Below, in pieces: positions 38,070 to 46,388 of a stretch of 57,355 nucleotides of DNA. Numbering within the stretch: the first letter of the stretch is position 1; each line of letters begins with the position of its first letter. Under the pieces are notes generated by a model. It was not told the DNA's origin, did not search any database, and saw nothing but the letters and a program-made list of their open reading frames with translations. Source of the DNA: Planctomycetota bacterium (lineage in GTDB: Bacteria; Planctomycetota; B15-G4); assembly GCA_020638905.1 (NCBI GenBank), contig JACKHP010000026.1:1-57355 (forward strand), in the 5' to 3' direction. Both the position numbers and the translations under genes were made by a program.

Positions 38070-40115
38070 TCAGGGGTCGCGCGTCTGCTCCAGGCCGAGC
38101 CGCGCACCGGCGTGGGACGGGTCGAGAGCCAGCACCCGGGCGAATCCCTCGGCGGCCTCGGTCCGGCGGCCCAGGGCCTGCAGTGCGTGGGCGCGGTTGT
38201 AGCTGGCCTGGACGTCGTCGGGATGCGTCGCGAGGAACGCGTCGTAGGCCTTCACGGCCGCCTCGAGCTCGAGCGCACGCACGTACGGCGAGATCTCCTC
38301 GTTCGGGTCGAGGCACGGGGCGTGGTGGCTCCAGGCCTCGACGAAGCGGCTGTCGAGATGGCCCCCGGGGGCGCGGGCGTGCAACTCGTCGAGCAGGCGC
38401 AGCGCCTGGACGTGCCGCCCGGCGCGCTGGGCGGACCTGGCCGCGTCGAGCAGGTCGTCGAGCAGCGGCGGTCCGTCGGTGAGTTCGATCGCGCGCTCGA
38501 ACGAGAGCTGCGCGTCGTCGGGGCGTCCCGCCTCGAGCAGCGCCCTGCCCTGCCAGCGCCAGCTGTCGGGACGCCGTGGGTCGAGCGAGACCGCCCGGGC
38601 GATGCGCCGCAGTCCCTCGTCGACGGCGCCTTCGTGCAGGTCGAGCAGGCCGAGCGAGACGTGCGCCACGATGTAGTCCGGGTTCTCGGAGAGCACGTCC
38701 AGGAACAGCTCGCGCGCGCGCGCCGGATCGCTCGGCAGGAGCTGCACGCCGAGGTTGTAGCGCGCCGTGGCGTCGCCCCCGTGCGCGACGGAGTGCGACC
38801 AGAGCGTGAGGTCGTCCTTCCAGTCGGCGTTCGTGACGTGCGCGGCGACGCCGAACCAGAGCACCCCGGCGACCGCCGTCGGAGCCCACGCGCGCGTCGG
38901 CAGTGCGCGTCGCAGCAGGAGCACGCCGGCCAGCAGCAGCCACGGCAGTCCCGGCACGATGCGGTAGTCGGTGACCGCGTAGCGCAGCGGGACGAAAGAC
39001 GACGTGGGTGCGATGGCGATCCCGTACGCCAGCAACGCGAAGGCCGCCGCGGGACGGCTGCGGCGCAGCGTCCACGCCAGCGCGAGCGTCGCGGCCACGC
39101 CCAGCAGCCCGAGCGCGACGGCCGGCTGCGCCAGCGCTTCGCCGAGGCCGTCGGGCACGAGCGGCGCCTCGGGCAGGGCGCGCAGCGTGTACGGCCAGAG
39201 CACGTGCCACAGGTACGAGTCGACCTGGGCGCGCGCCTGGGTCAGCGCGTACGTGAGCGACGACGTCGGCACCTCGATCTTGTCGAGGTCCGAGAAGGCC
39301 AGCCCGAGGCGCGTCCAGGCGAAGAAGGCGACGGGGACGAGCGCCGCGGCCGACGCGCGCGCACCCGCGCCGAGCAGCCGACGCGCGAGCGGACGCGTGG
39401 GCACGACGTCCGGACCGAGCAGCAGCTCGTACGCGCCCACCAGCCCGGGCGCCATGACCGCCGTGGTCTTGCCGAGCATCGCGAGCGCGAGCAGCAGCAG
39501 CGTGGACGTCCAGCCGAGCGCGGTGTCGCCGCGCCGTCGACGCATGCGCGCGTAGACCGTGAGCGCGGACAGCAGGAACACGTGCATGAGCAGCAGGTCG
39601 CGCGCGCACAGGTAGTTCACCGGTACGCCCGCCACCGGATGCACCGCGTAGAGTGCCGCCGCCGCGAGAGCCGCGCCGCGTCCCGGGGCCGACGGAGGCT
39701 CGCCGCGCCGGGCGCGGGCCGCGGCGAGCACCTCGACGAGCAGCGCGTACACGAGCCACGCACAGAGCACGTGCAAGCCGAGGTTCGTGACGTGGTACGT
39801 GGACGGGTCGTGTCGTCCGGCGCGGGCGAAGTCGAGCGACAGCGTGAGCGGCAGCAGCGGACGGTACTGCACGAGGCGCGGCAGCGTGGCGTTCGTCGAC
39901 GGCTCGACGAAGTGTCGCCACCACGGCGCGAGCTGCTCGACGCCGGGGTTGCCGACGATGCGGTACCAGTCGTCGAGGTGGAAGCCGTTCCGGAGGGTGT
40001 TCTCGAAGGCGGCCGTTGCCAGCAGCGCGAGCGCGAGCCACGCCGCCGCCGCGCGCAACCTCGGACGTCGCGGCGGCGAGACGTGGCTGTCGTGTCCGCG
40101 GCTCGGCTCGGCCAT
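38070..40115 (-). CDS. Multipass membrane protein with C-terminal TPR repeats (TMTC-like glycosyltransferase)
   Basis: A 681-residue protein with about ten hydrophobic helices (residues 20-440) followed by TPR repeats to the end (e.g. ARYNLGVQLL, AHVSLGLLDLHEGAVDEGLRR and YNRAHALQALGRRTEAAEGF). The first periplasmic loop contains LRNGFHLDDWYRI, like the DD-type acidic motif of GT-C glycosyltransferases, and YRPLLPLTLSLDF, like the 'YRPL' stretch of TMTC O-mannosyltransferases. It probably transfers a sugar from a lipid carrier to exported proteins or lipids. The ATG at 40115 is the only plausible start. It is convergent with the collagen-like gene. Confidence 0.82.
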   Translation of the reverse strand: MAEPSRGHDSHVSPPRRPRLRAAAAWLALALLATAAFENTLRNGFHLDDWYRIVGNPGVEQLAPWWRHFVEPSTNATLPRLVQYRPLLPLTLSLDFARAGRHDPSTYHVTNLGLHVLCAWLVYALLVEVLAAARARRGEPPSAPGRGAALAAAALYAVHPVAGVPVNYLCARDLLLMHVFLLSALTVYARMRRRRGDTALGWTSTLLLLALAMLGKTTAVMAPGLVGAYELLLGPDVVPTRPLARRLLGAGARASAAALVPVAFFAWTRLGLAFSDLDKIEVPTSSLTYALTQARAQVDSYLWHVLWPYTLRALPEAPLVPDGLGEALAQPAVALGLLGVAATLALAWTLRRSRPAAAFALLAYGIAIAPTSSFVPLRYAVTDYRIVPGLPWLLLAGVLLLRRALPTRAWAPTAVAGVLWFGVAAHVTNADWKDDLTLWSHSVAHGGDATARYNLGVQLLPSDPARARELFLDVLSENPDYIVAHVSLGLLDLHEGAVDEGLRRIARAVSLDPRRPDSWRWQGRALLEAGRPDDAQLSFERAIELTDGPPLLDDLLDAARSAQRAGRHVQALRLLDELHARAPGGHLDSRFVEAWSHHAPCLDPNEEISPYVRALELEAAVKAYDAFLATHPDDVQASYNRAHALQALGRRTEAAEGFARVLALDPSHAGARLGLEQTRDP

Positions 40116-40264
40116 GCGCTCCCGTCCCGTGATCGCGGGGACGAGTATGGGGACCGGGGAGGCGCGCCGGCAATTCCCGGTTCACATCCGGCGCGTGGCG
40201 CGACACCTGTCGGGCGGGTTCCGCGTCGCGGACCGTTCGGCCCCCAAGAAGAGGAGGATCGCCC

Positions 40265-41041
40265 ATGTCGATCGTCGCGCTGCTGCTGGTCGTCTCGTCC
40301 CTCGTCCCGTCCGCGCCGCCGCCTGCGCGGGCGCCCCGCGTCGCGGCCGGGCCGCGCCCGCTCGTGGCCGTGCCGGCCCCGAGGCTCGTCGCCGCGGTGG
40401 CGCCGACGCGGCTCGGGCCGGCGCTGCTGTGCTTCCCGATCGACCCGGGGGGACGCGACACGTTGCCTGCGCCCGGGCAGCCGCTGGCGGCCGACGACGT
40501 GGTGCCCGCGGCGCTGGCTCTGCTCGCGTCCAGCGACTCGGGCCTGCTCCACATGGAGACGCTGCGGCGCGCGGTCCTGCGGCTGCAGGGTGGCGACGGC
40601 CTGGCCCGCCTCGTGAAACGCCTCGAGGACGAGGCGTCGGCGCGCGAGCGCGGGGTCTCGGCACTGCGCGCCGCGGGCCTCGTCCCCGGTGCGGATCTGC
40701 TGGCGCAGGCTGCGCGCGCGCGCTTCGACCTGGCCTACGGGCGTGCCAGCGCCGCCGAGGCCGGACTGCGCGACGCCGACCTGGCGTCCGTCGGCGCCGA
40801 TCTGGCCCTTGTGCGGGCCGCGCTCCCGAAGGACGCCGAGCTCGCCTTCGGCGCGGCACTCGTCGCCTGGTCACGGCGCGACACGACGGCCGCCGCCCTG
40901 CACCTGCAGGATGCACTGGCCGCCGCCCGCGGTGACGCGCTCCTGGCGCGCAACCTGTGCGCGACGTTCGGCGTGATGCTCGACCGCCGCGACCTGGACG
41001 GGCTCGACGCGTGGGCCCGCTCGCATCGCGACGAGGTTTGA
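40265..41041 (+). CDS. Exported Ala-rich helical protein of unknown function
   Basis: A 258-residue protein with a signal peptide-like N terminus (MSIVALLLVVSSLVPSAPP). The rest is Ala/Arg/Leu-rich and helical; the last 120 residues have a TPR/helical-repeat feel (ALVAWSRRDTTAAALHLQDAL). No family is recognised. A strong GAGGAGG ribosome site precedes the ATG. It lies immediately before the ECF sigma factor gene and may belong to the same unit. Confidence 0.7.
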   Translation: MSIVALLLVVSSLVPSAPPPARAPRVAAGPRPLVAVPAPRLVAAVAPTRLGPALLCFPIDPGGRDTLPAPGQPLAADDVVPAALALLASSDSGLLHMETLRRAVLRLQGGDGLARLVKRLEDEASARERGVSALRAAGLVPGADLLAQAARARFDLAYGRASAAEAGLRDADLASVGADLALVRAALPKDAELAFGAALVAWSRRDTTAAALHLQDALAAARGDALLARNLCATFGVMLDRRDLDGLDAWARSHRDEV

Positions 41042-41127
41042 TCCGCTCGGGCCGGGACGGCAGGCTGCCCTGCGTCCCGGCCCGGCTCCGTCCCACGGCG
41101 CCCGCGCCGGCTCCCAGGGAGTCCCGA

Positions 41128-41673
41128 GTGGACGAACTTCCGCCCGCAGCCCCGCCTGCGTCCCCGGCCCAGGACGTCGCGCGAGCCCGGGCCGGCGACC
41201 GCGAGGCCTTCGGGCGGATCTACCTCGCCTGGGCGCCGCTGGTCCACGGGGTGCTGCTGGCGCGCGTGGCCCCCGGCGACGCCGACGACCTCGTCCAGGA
41301 CGTCTTCCTGGCGGCTTGGCGCGGGCTCGCCGGGCTGCGCGACGAAGCCGCGTTGCCCGGCTGGCTGGCCACCATCGCGCGCCGCGCGGCGAACCGCGCC
41401 CGGGCGCGCGGGGCGAGCCGTCCCCAGCCGCTGCCGGCCGATTTGCCCGACACCCGGCCCAGCCCGTCGGCCGACAGGAGCGAGGCGATCCTGTCCGAGC
41501 TCCGCGCGTTGCCCGAGGCCTATCGCGAGACCCTGGCCCTGCGGCTCGTGGAGGGGCTGCCGGGACGGGCCATCGCCGACGCCACGGGGCTGTCCCCCGA
41601 CTCCGTGCGCGTGAACCTCTCGCGGGGGACGAGGCTGCTGCGCGAGCGGCTGCTGCGACGAGGGCTGACATGA
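41128..41673 (+). CDS. ECF-type RNA polymerase sigma factor
   Basis: A 181-residue sigma-70 family ECF factor. Region 2 shows DADDLVQDVFLAAWRGLAGLR, the core -10 recognition helix. Region 4 shows LPEAYRETLALRLVEGLPGRA with the HTH up to VRVNLSRGTRLLRERL. The start is taken as GTG at 41128; a TTG at 41038 would add 30 basic residues. The stop overlaps the ATG of the FecR-like gene (ATGA), a classic sigma/anti-sigma arrangement. Confidence 0.92.
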   Translation: MDELPPAAPPASPAQDVARARAGDREAFGRIYLAWAPLVHGVLLARVAPGDADDLVQDVFLAAWRGLAGLRDEAALPGWLATIARRAANRARARGASRPQPLPADLPDTRPSPSADRSEAILSELRALPEAYRETLALRLVEGLPGRAIADATGLSPDSVRVNLSRGTRLLRERLLRRGLT

Positions 41674-42902
41674 CCGCCGAACGCTCCCCGACGAACCCCG
41701 CCGACGACCTCGACGATCTCGCCGACGACCCGATCGACGGCGCGCGCGACGACGAACGCGCGTTGGCGCGCGAGCTGTCGTCCCGACGCTGGACGCCCCG
41801 TGCGCTCGACGTCGGCGACGCGCCCGCGAGCGACGTCGACGAGCTCCTGCGCGACGACTGGGACTCGCCCGCGTCGCACGGCGACCGCGACGACGGGAGG
41901 GACGACGACGACGATCGCGACGACGGCCCGCCCGATCCGTGGGACGTTCCGGCGTGGGCGCGGCGTCCGCGTGTCGACCCGGCGCACACCTCGCGCCTGG
42001 CGGCCGTGTGCGTCGCCGCGTTGGGCGTGATCCTGTTCCTGGGCGACATGCTGGGCTGGTACGAGGCGGCGCCGACGCCGCTCGGCGACGACGACCCCGC
42101 GTTCGCCGACGCGGGCTACGAGCTCGAGGTGCTCTCGGGCCTGGCGCAGATCGAGGACGCGTCCGGCGCCGAGCAGTTCACCCTCGGGCGCGGCCTGCGA
42201 CCGGGCGAGCGCATCGTGTGCGACGACGCCACGCGCGCGCGCCTCGCGGTGGGTTCGCTGGGCTCGGTCGACGTGCGTCCCGGCAGCGCGCTCGCGCTGC
42301 GCTCGGCGGGCGAGGACGGCACGTGGATGCTCGACCTCGAGCGCGGCGAGGTCCGCGCCAGCATCTTCGCCGCGCCGCGCCTGTTCCAGGTCGGCACGCC
42401 GGCGGGCGTGGCCGTCGACCTGGGCTGCATGTACACCGCACGCGTCGAGGACGACGGGTCGACGCGCCTGACCGTCGAGGGTGGACGGGTCTCGTTCGAG
42501 ACCGAGACCCGGCGCGTGCTCGTGCCGGCCGGGGCCGAGACCCGCGCGCGTCCCGGGCAGCCGCCCGCCACGCCCGTCTGGACCGAGGCCAACGCCGCGC
42601 TGCGCAAGGCCATCGAGACGCTCGACGCGTCGGCCGGGTCGTGGTCGTCCGATGACGCAGCAGCGCTCGACGAGGCCGACGCCCGCGCGCTCGACGAGGT
42701 GCTCGCCGTCCCGGGCGCGCGGCACTCGCTGACGCTCTTCCACCTGCTCGACCATCCGCGTCGCGCGGTGCGCGAGGCGGTCTACGACGACCTCGCCCGG
42801 CGCGTCGCACCGCCCGAGGGCGTCACGCGCGCGCAGGTCGTCGACGCGCGCTCGTCCGCGGCGCGCGACCTGTGGCGCGAAGAGCTGGAGTTCGGCTGGT
42901 GA
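41670..42902 (+). CDS. FecR-like single-pass membrane protein (putative sigma regulator)
   Basis: A 410-residue protein with a very acidic cytoplasmic N-terminal part (a run of Asp near residues 65-85) and one transmembrane helix (VCVAALGVILFLGDMLGW, about residue 115). The extracytoplasmic FecR-type beta domain follows (LARLAVGSLGSVDVRPGSALAL-like, QVGTPAGVAVDLGCMYTARV). The C terminus has a short helical region that could hold HEAT-like helices. Coupled translation with the ECF factor supports an anti-sigma/regulator role. The Asp-rich N terminus is unusual. The 4.2-kb mobile element sits 10 bases after its stop. Confidence 0.85.
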   Translation: MTAERSPTNPADDLDDLADDPIDGARDDERALARELSSRRWTPRALDVGDAPASDVDELLRDDWDSPASHGDRDDGRDDDDDRDDGPPDPWDVPAWARRPRVDPAHTSRLAAVCVAALGVILFLGDMLGWYEAAPTPLGDDDPAFADAGYELEVLSGLAQIEDASGAEQFTLGRGLRPGERIVCDDATRARLAVGSLGSVDVRPGSALALRSAGEDGTWMLDLERGEVRASIFAAPRLFQVGTPAGVAVDLGCMYTARVEDDGSTRLTVEGGRVSFETETRRVLVPAGAETRARPGQPPATPVWTEANAALRKAIETLDASAGSWSSDDAAALDEADARALDEVLAVPGARHSLTLFHLLDHPRRAVREAVYDDLARRVAPPEGVTRAQVVDARSSAARDLWREELEFGW

Positions 42903-42911
42903 CGCGGGCGG

Positions 42912-42936
42912 CGCGCGTCGGTAGTGGTTCACTTTG
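42912..42936 (+). repeat. Left target duplication and 17-bp terminal inverted repeat of mobile element
   Basis: The 8-bp target duplication CGCGCGTC (42912-42919) is followed by the terminal inverted repeat GGTAGTGGTTCACTTTG (42920-42936). It matches the right end perfectly in reverse complement. The start with GGT and the 8-9 bp duplication are both characteristic of the IS1 family. Confidence 0.93.
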
Positions 42937-42974
42937 ACGGCGACCCGCGCAGATGACCACTCGCGCGCGGCGGC

Positions 42975-42980
42975 TACAAT
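42975..42980 (+). promoter_or_regulatory. Possible -10 element (TACAAT) of first passenger gene
   Basis: TACAAT followed by CCCGGC lies six bases before the ATG at 42987, so transcription would be leaderless. TTGACG upstream (42934-42939, overlapping the TIR) is too far away to be its -35. Confidence 0.35.
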
Positions 42981-42986
42981 CCCGGC

Positions 42987-43328
42987 ATGACCAAGCGAAA
43001 GCCGTCGGACGAGGACGAGAACCAAGAGGCCGCCCGCGTGGTGCGCGATGCCACGGGGGGCGACGATGCGCTCCCGGCTGACCTGGAGGCCGCGTGGAAG
43101 GCATGGATCGCCGGGATCCAGGACATCGACGAGCGAACTAGGACACTACTCCGAGCGGCCTTCGAGGTCGGGGCGGATGCAGCCTCCCACGTCTCAGCGG
43201 CGGAGCTTGGTCGACGTGGCGGCCTTCGTGGTGGCAAGGCGAGAGCCGATAAACTGGACGCGCGGCGGCGGTCCGAAATCGCCGCGAAGGCCGCCAGATC
43301 CAGGTGGCGCCAGAAGGACACACCCTAA
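42987..43328 (+). CDS. Passenger gene 1, small protein with basic Gly/Arg-rich C terminus
   Basis: A 113-residue protein of unknown function. The N-terminal part is acidic (KPSDEDENQEAA) and the middle helical. The C-terminal third is basic and reads AELGRRGGLRGGKARADKL followed by RSEIAAKAARSRW. This resembles the short 'GGKARA...R.EIAR.AA..RW' stretch found in many small proteins of mobile elements, possibly nucleic-acid-binding. It lies just inside the left end of the element; its base use is less GC-rich than the host genes. Confidence 0.7.
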   Translation: MTKRKPSDEDENQEAARVVRDATGGDDALPADLEAAWKAWIAGIQDIDERTRTLLRAAFEVGADAASHVSAAELGRRGGLRGGKARADKLDARRRSEIAAKAARSRWRQKDTP

Positions 43329-43377
43329 GTTTCCAGAATTCGTTTGCGCTCCAGACTGGCATCTGTAATTTGCCGTC

Positions 43378-43878
43378 ATGGACGCAAAGGGCGAACTTCA
43401 GAATCTGGCGCGTGCGGAGCTTGAGAAGGCCGAGAAGGCCGATCGGCAGTCCGAAGAGTATGCGCGCAAGGCCGCGACGCATCGCGCGCGGCACGAGGCT
43501 TTTCTAGAAGCCCTGCGGGCTCTGGGGCACGAGCCAGACGCATCAGAGAGTCAGCCTGCCGCATTGCCTCGCCGCCGCGTCAGGCGCGCGATGCGGGCGA
43601 CTCCGAAGGGGAGCGAGGGTTGGGCAAGGCGTCGCGCCGCTGTTGAACGGGCGCTGGCAGAGTCGCAGCCCAACGGTCCGAACGAGCTGGCCCGACTGGC
43701 ATCAGATGATCTCGGCGAGGAGGTCACTCCAGCCCAGGTCACTGACATCCTGCGCCGCGAAACATCGCGCTTTCGCCGCGTCGGCTACGGAAAGTGGACT
43801 CTCCTCATTGAGGATGAGGATGAGGAGGAGATCCCGGACAAGGACACCACCGGAGATGATGGAGGCGACATGGGGTAA
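43378..43878 (+). CDS. Passenger gene 2, coiled-coil protein with winged-helix-like end
   Basis: A 166-residue protein of unknown function. The N terminus is a charged coiled coil (LARAELEKAEKADRQSEEYAR). The C-terminal half contains PNELARLASDDLGEEVTPAQV and RRETSRFRRVGYGKWTLL, which looks like a small winged-helix domain. The tail is Asp/Glu-rich. It follows passenger gene 1 by 49 bases and ends in front of a structured non-coding stretch. Confidence 0.7.
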   Translation: MDAKGELQNLARAELEKAEKADRQSEEYARKAATHRARHEAFLEALRALGHEPDASESQPAALPRRRVRRAMRATPKGSEGWARRRAAVERALAESQPNGPNELARLASDDLGEEVTPAQVTDILRRETSRFRRVGYGKWTLLIEDEDEEEIPDKDTTGDDGGDMG

Positions 43879-43922
43879 CTACTTACCGCCGCGTCAGCCG
43901 GTAGTCCCACGCATGGGATAGT

Positions 43923-43972
43923 CCTGGCTAGCCACCGTGAGCCTTTGAGCGGGAATCGGGTGGCTAGCCAGG
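43923..43972. repeat. Perfect 14-bp inverted repeat inside the element
   Basis: CCTGGCTAGCCACC and GGTGGCTAGCCAGG flank a 22-base loop. It lies in the 300-base stretch 43879-44178, which has no convincing gene. It may be a terminator of the passenger genes or a recognition site. Confidence 0.6.
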
Positions 43973-44008
43973 GGCTGCTGACTGGAGTGGGGTTTCGCGC
44001 CCGCGCTT

Positions 44009-44039
44009 GGAGCGGTCGAGATGAGGTCTCGGCCGTTCC
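44009..44039. terminator. Hairpin between passenger genes and transposase
   Basis: GGAGCGGTCGAGA pairs with TCTCGGCCGTTCC over 13 positions, with two G-U wobbles and a 5-base loop. It is followed by the pyrimidine-rich ATTTCTCCTGT. It could end transcription entering from the passenger genes. Confidence 0.4.
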
Positions 44040-44143
44040 ATTTCTCCTGTCGCGGGAGCAAAAGATACTGGATTGGCCGATTCGGCACAAGTCCGGCCTT
44101 TTGCGAAATCGCGGAATCCTGGCTTCTTCATTGAATTCCCTCC

Positions 44144-44171
44144 TTGCAATGCTTGACCGCTCAAGCATAAT
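44144..44171 (+). promoter_or_regulatory. Likely promoter of the IS1-like transposase
   Basis: TTGCAA (44144-44149) and CATAAT (44166-44171) are separated by 16 bases. The transposase ATG at 44179 lies eight bases after the -10, so the message is probably leaderless. Confidence 0.45.
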
Positions 44172-44744
44172 GGATGGCATGAATAAGCTCGATACCGCGA
44201 AGCGCGCGATGATCCTGACGGCCCTCGTCGAGGGCTCGTCGGTCAACTCGACGGCCAGGATGGTGGGCGTGTCTAAGGTGACCATCCTGCGCCTCCTAGC
44301 GGACGCGGGCGCGTTCTGCGCCGACTACCACAACCTCGTGGTGCGCGACCTCCTGTCCGCTCGCGTCGAGGCCGACGAGATATGGTCGTTCTGCGGCTGC
44401 AAGGCCGCTACGAAGGCCAAGGGCGGCATGGGTCACGGCGACGTGTGGACGTGGACGGCCATCGACGCCGACTCGAAGCTGATGATCTCGTACCTCGTCG
44501 CGGACCGTGGCAGCGAGTCCGCGCGGGCGTTCATGCACGACCTCGCGTCGCGCGTCTCGTCGCGCATCCAACTCACGACGGACGGACATGGAGCCTACCC
44601 GCAGGCCGTATACGCGGCATTCGCAGACGTGGACTTTGCAGTCCTCCAGAAGAACTACACGTCCGAGCGCGTGGGTGCCGCGCGCTACTCGCCGCCACGC
44701 TGCACAGGATGCACGAAGCGCGCGGTCGAAGGGACTCCAGACCT

Positions 44745-46060
44745 AGCAGCCCGTGGTGGAAGCCGTCATCGGCCGCATGATCAGGCCGCTGCCAGCCTGA
44801 CGCGGGGTCCGCGGGGGAGTTCGATGAGACGAGCGATGGACTCGACGAGCGCCGCGAGGAGTCGCAGGAGCGCGTGAGACACGCGATCGAGCGCCGCGAG
44901 TCCGCGCAGAGCGGCCGCAAGGCGGCCCGCGAGCCCCTTCGGGGTGCCGACACCGAGCAGCGCGCGCATCATGAGCGCCAGGTTGTACGTCGCCGCCTGG
45001 AGCAGCACGCGCTTGGCCACGTTCTCGTGTCGTCGGACGTGCACGCGCCTCAGTCCGCCTGTCTCGTAGCAGTGCGCGTGGCTGCGCTCGGCGATCTCAC
45101 CGCGTCGCTTGCGCAGGCGTTGTCCGCGAGCGCCCTTCATGCGACGACGGTTCGCGTACACGGCGTCGCGCGCCTGCTCGTTGTCCTTCCAGCGACGCCG
45201 GCCTCGGTCGGGCTCGCTCGCGTAGCTGCGCATGCCCAGCTCGGTCAGGCCGCTGAGCACGTCGTTGCTGTGGTAGCCCTTGTCGAGCACGACCTCCTGC
45301 ACGCCTCCTTCGATGTGCGCCTCCGCGAGATGGTCCGACGCCTCGGCGAGCGTCTCGTAGACCGAGGTCGTGTCGCCGCGATCCGCGGGCTGCACCGTCA
45401 CGGCGACGATCGCCGTCGTGTCGAGATCGGTCGCGTGCTCGGCCTTGTGCGCGAGGTGCGTGCGGCCGTCCTTCATCTTCGCGATGCGCGCGTCCGGGTC
45501 GCCGGGATGCGTCCAGTCGTCGTTGCTGCCCTTCTTCTTGCGCGTCTTGTCGAGCTTCGCGCGATTCTCGCGCGTCGGCGTCTCGATGCCGCTCGCCTTC
45601 GCGAGGTCGTCGAGGAAGGCGTCGTACGTGCGCCCGTCATCCTTGCGCACGATCGACCGCATCGCCGCGTTCGCTTCGAGCGTCGTCGCGTCGATCGCGA
45701 TCGTCCTGCCCTCGACCAGGCCGTGACGCGCCAGCACGCCCAGCACCCAGCCGAAGACCTCGCGGTGCGTCTCGAGGTCGAGCAGCCGCCGCGTCCGCGA
45801 CAGCGTGCTGTGGTCCGGAGTCGTCTGCTCGAGCCCGTACGGAACGCCGGCGATGTCGCCGCGATCGCCCTCCGTGTAGTCCGCGCACGCGCCTCATTAG
45901 CATTCGGGTCGAAGCCCTCCCGCGGCGGCCGTTCCGCGCCGTAGAACGGTGGCCAGCGAAGGAGCTGCGCTGGCACGAAAGCGGCTCGGCGCCGGCGTCG
46001 GCAATCGCATCCGTCGGCCTGCGTCCGCTCGTGGGACCCCGCCACGCAGCGCTTCGATGC
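44745..46060 (-). mobile_element. Nested insertion sequence inside the IS1-like transposase gene
   Basis: This DNA interrupts the transposase between EGTPD and STSYVERSN. It carries an unrelated DDE transposase on the opposite strand. The ends are approximate: weak inverted similarity begins AGCAGCCCGTGGTGGAAGCC on the left, against AGCGCTGCGTGGCGGGGTCC read inward from the right. GACTCCA occurs on both sides and may be a remnant of the target duplication, but the frames do not restore cleanly, so some bases were lost. Confidence 0.75.
44781..45893 (-). pseudogene. DDE transposase of the nested IS (IS1182/IS5-like), 5'-truncated
   Basis: About 370 residues remain open. They include TPDHSTLSRTRRLLDLE, the first catalytic Asp in TIAIDATTLEANAAMR, DARIAKMKDGRTHLAHKAEH, the second Asp in VVLDKGYHS, and the Glu region AERSHAHCYETGGLRR. 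The frame is closed upstream by TGA at 45894-45896. The expected N-terminal domain of about 90-100 residues (the FYxxxxGRPS...GYFEGxDSERGIAWR region of relatives) is absent or shifted out of frame; only a short trace is seen upstream. GTG at 45746 is the first start, and it begins inside the catalytic domain. The protein is therefore almost certainly inactive. Confidence 0.82.
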
Positions 46061-46388
46061 GACTCCACGGCCAGCACATCCTACGTCGAGCGGTCGAACC
46101 TGACGCTGCGCATGGGATCGCGCCGGTTCACGCGCCTGACCAACGGTTTCGAAACGATTGAGAACCACGCGCACGCCGTCGCGCTGCACTTCTGGTTCTA
46201 CAACTTCGCCCGTAAGCACAAGACGCTCAAGACGACCCCGGCTGTTGCGGCCGGGATCGCCTGAAGCTTCTGACTCATGCGCGACCTCGTCCTGATGATC
46301 GAGGACGAGGAGCGCAAGTTCGGCGGCCGCCTCACCGATTACCTGCCAGCCGCGTAGGCGGGCAGCACCTCAACCAAAGGAACTCACC

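Larger units (their letters stand above)
44179..46264 (+). pseudogene. IS1-family-like transposase split by a second insertion
   Basis: Transposase of the outer element, interrupted. The 5' part (44179 to about 44745) shows the N-terminal HTH (RAMILTALVEGSSVNSTARM), then ADEIWSFCG with the first catalytic Asp, DVWTWTAIDADSKLMISYL, and LTTDGHGAYPQAV with the second Asp. The 3' part (about 46060-46264, same strand) continues with STSYVERSNLTLRMG, holding the catalytic Glu, and HKTLKTTPAVAAGIA. Joined together, the two parts give a family-length protein of about 257 residues. About 1.3 kb of foreign DNA lies between them, so no intact transposase can be made. Confidence 0.87.

Noticed and set aside
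42934..42939. TTGACG as -35 box of passenger gene 1
   Set aside because: It lies 35 bases from the TACAAT, twice the normal spacing, and is partly inside the terminal repeat.
44874..45944. 356-residue plus-strand open frame inside the nested IS
   Set aside because: Antisense of the DDE transposase, which has clear catalytic motifs on the minus strand.
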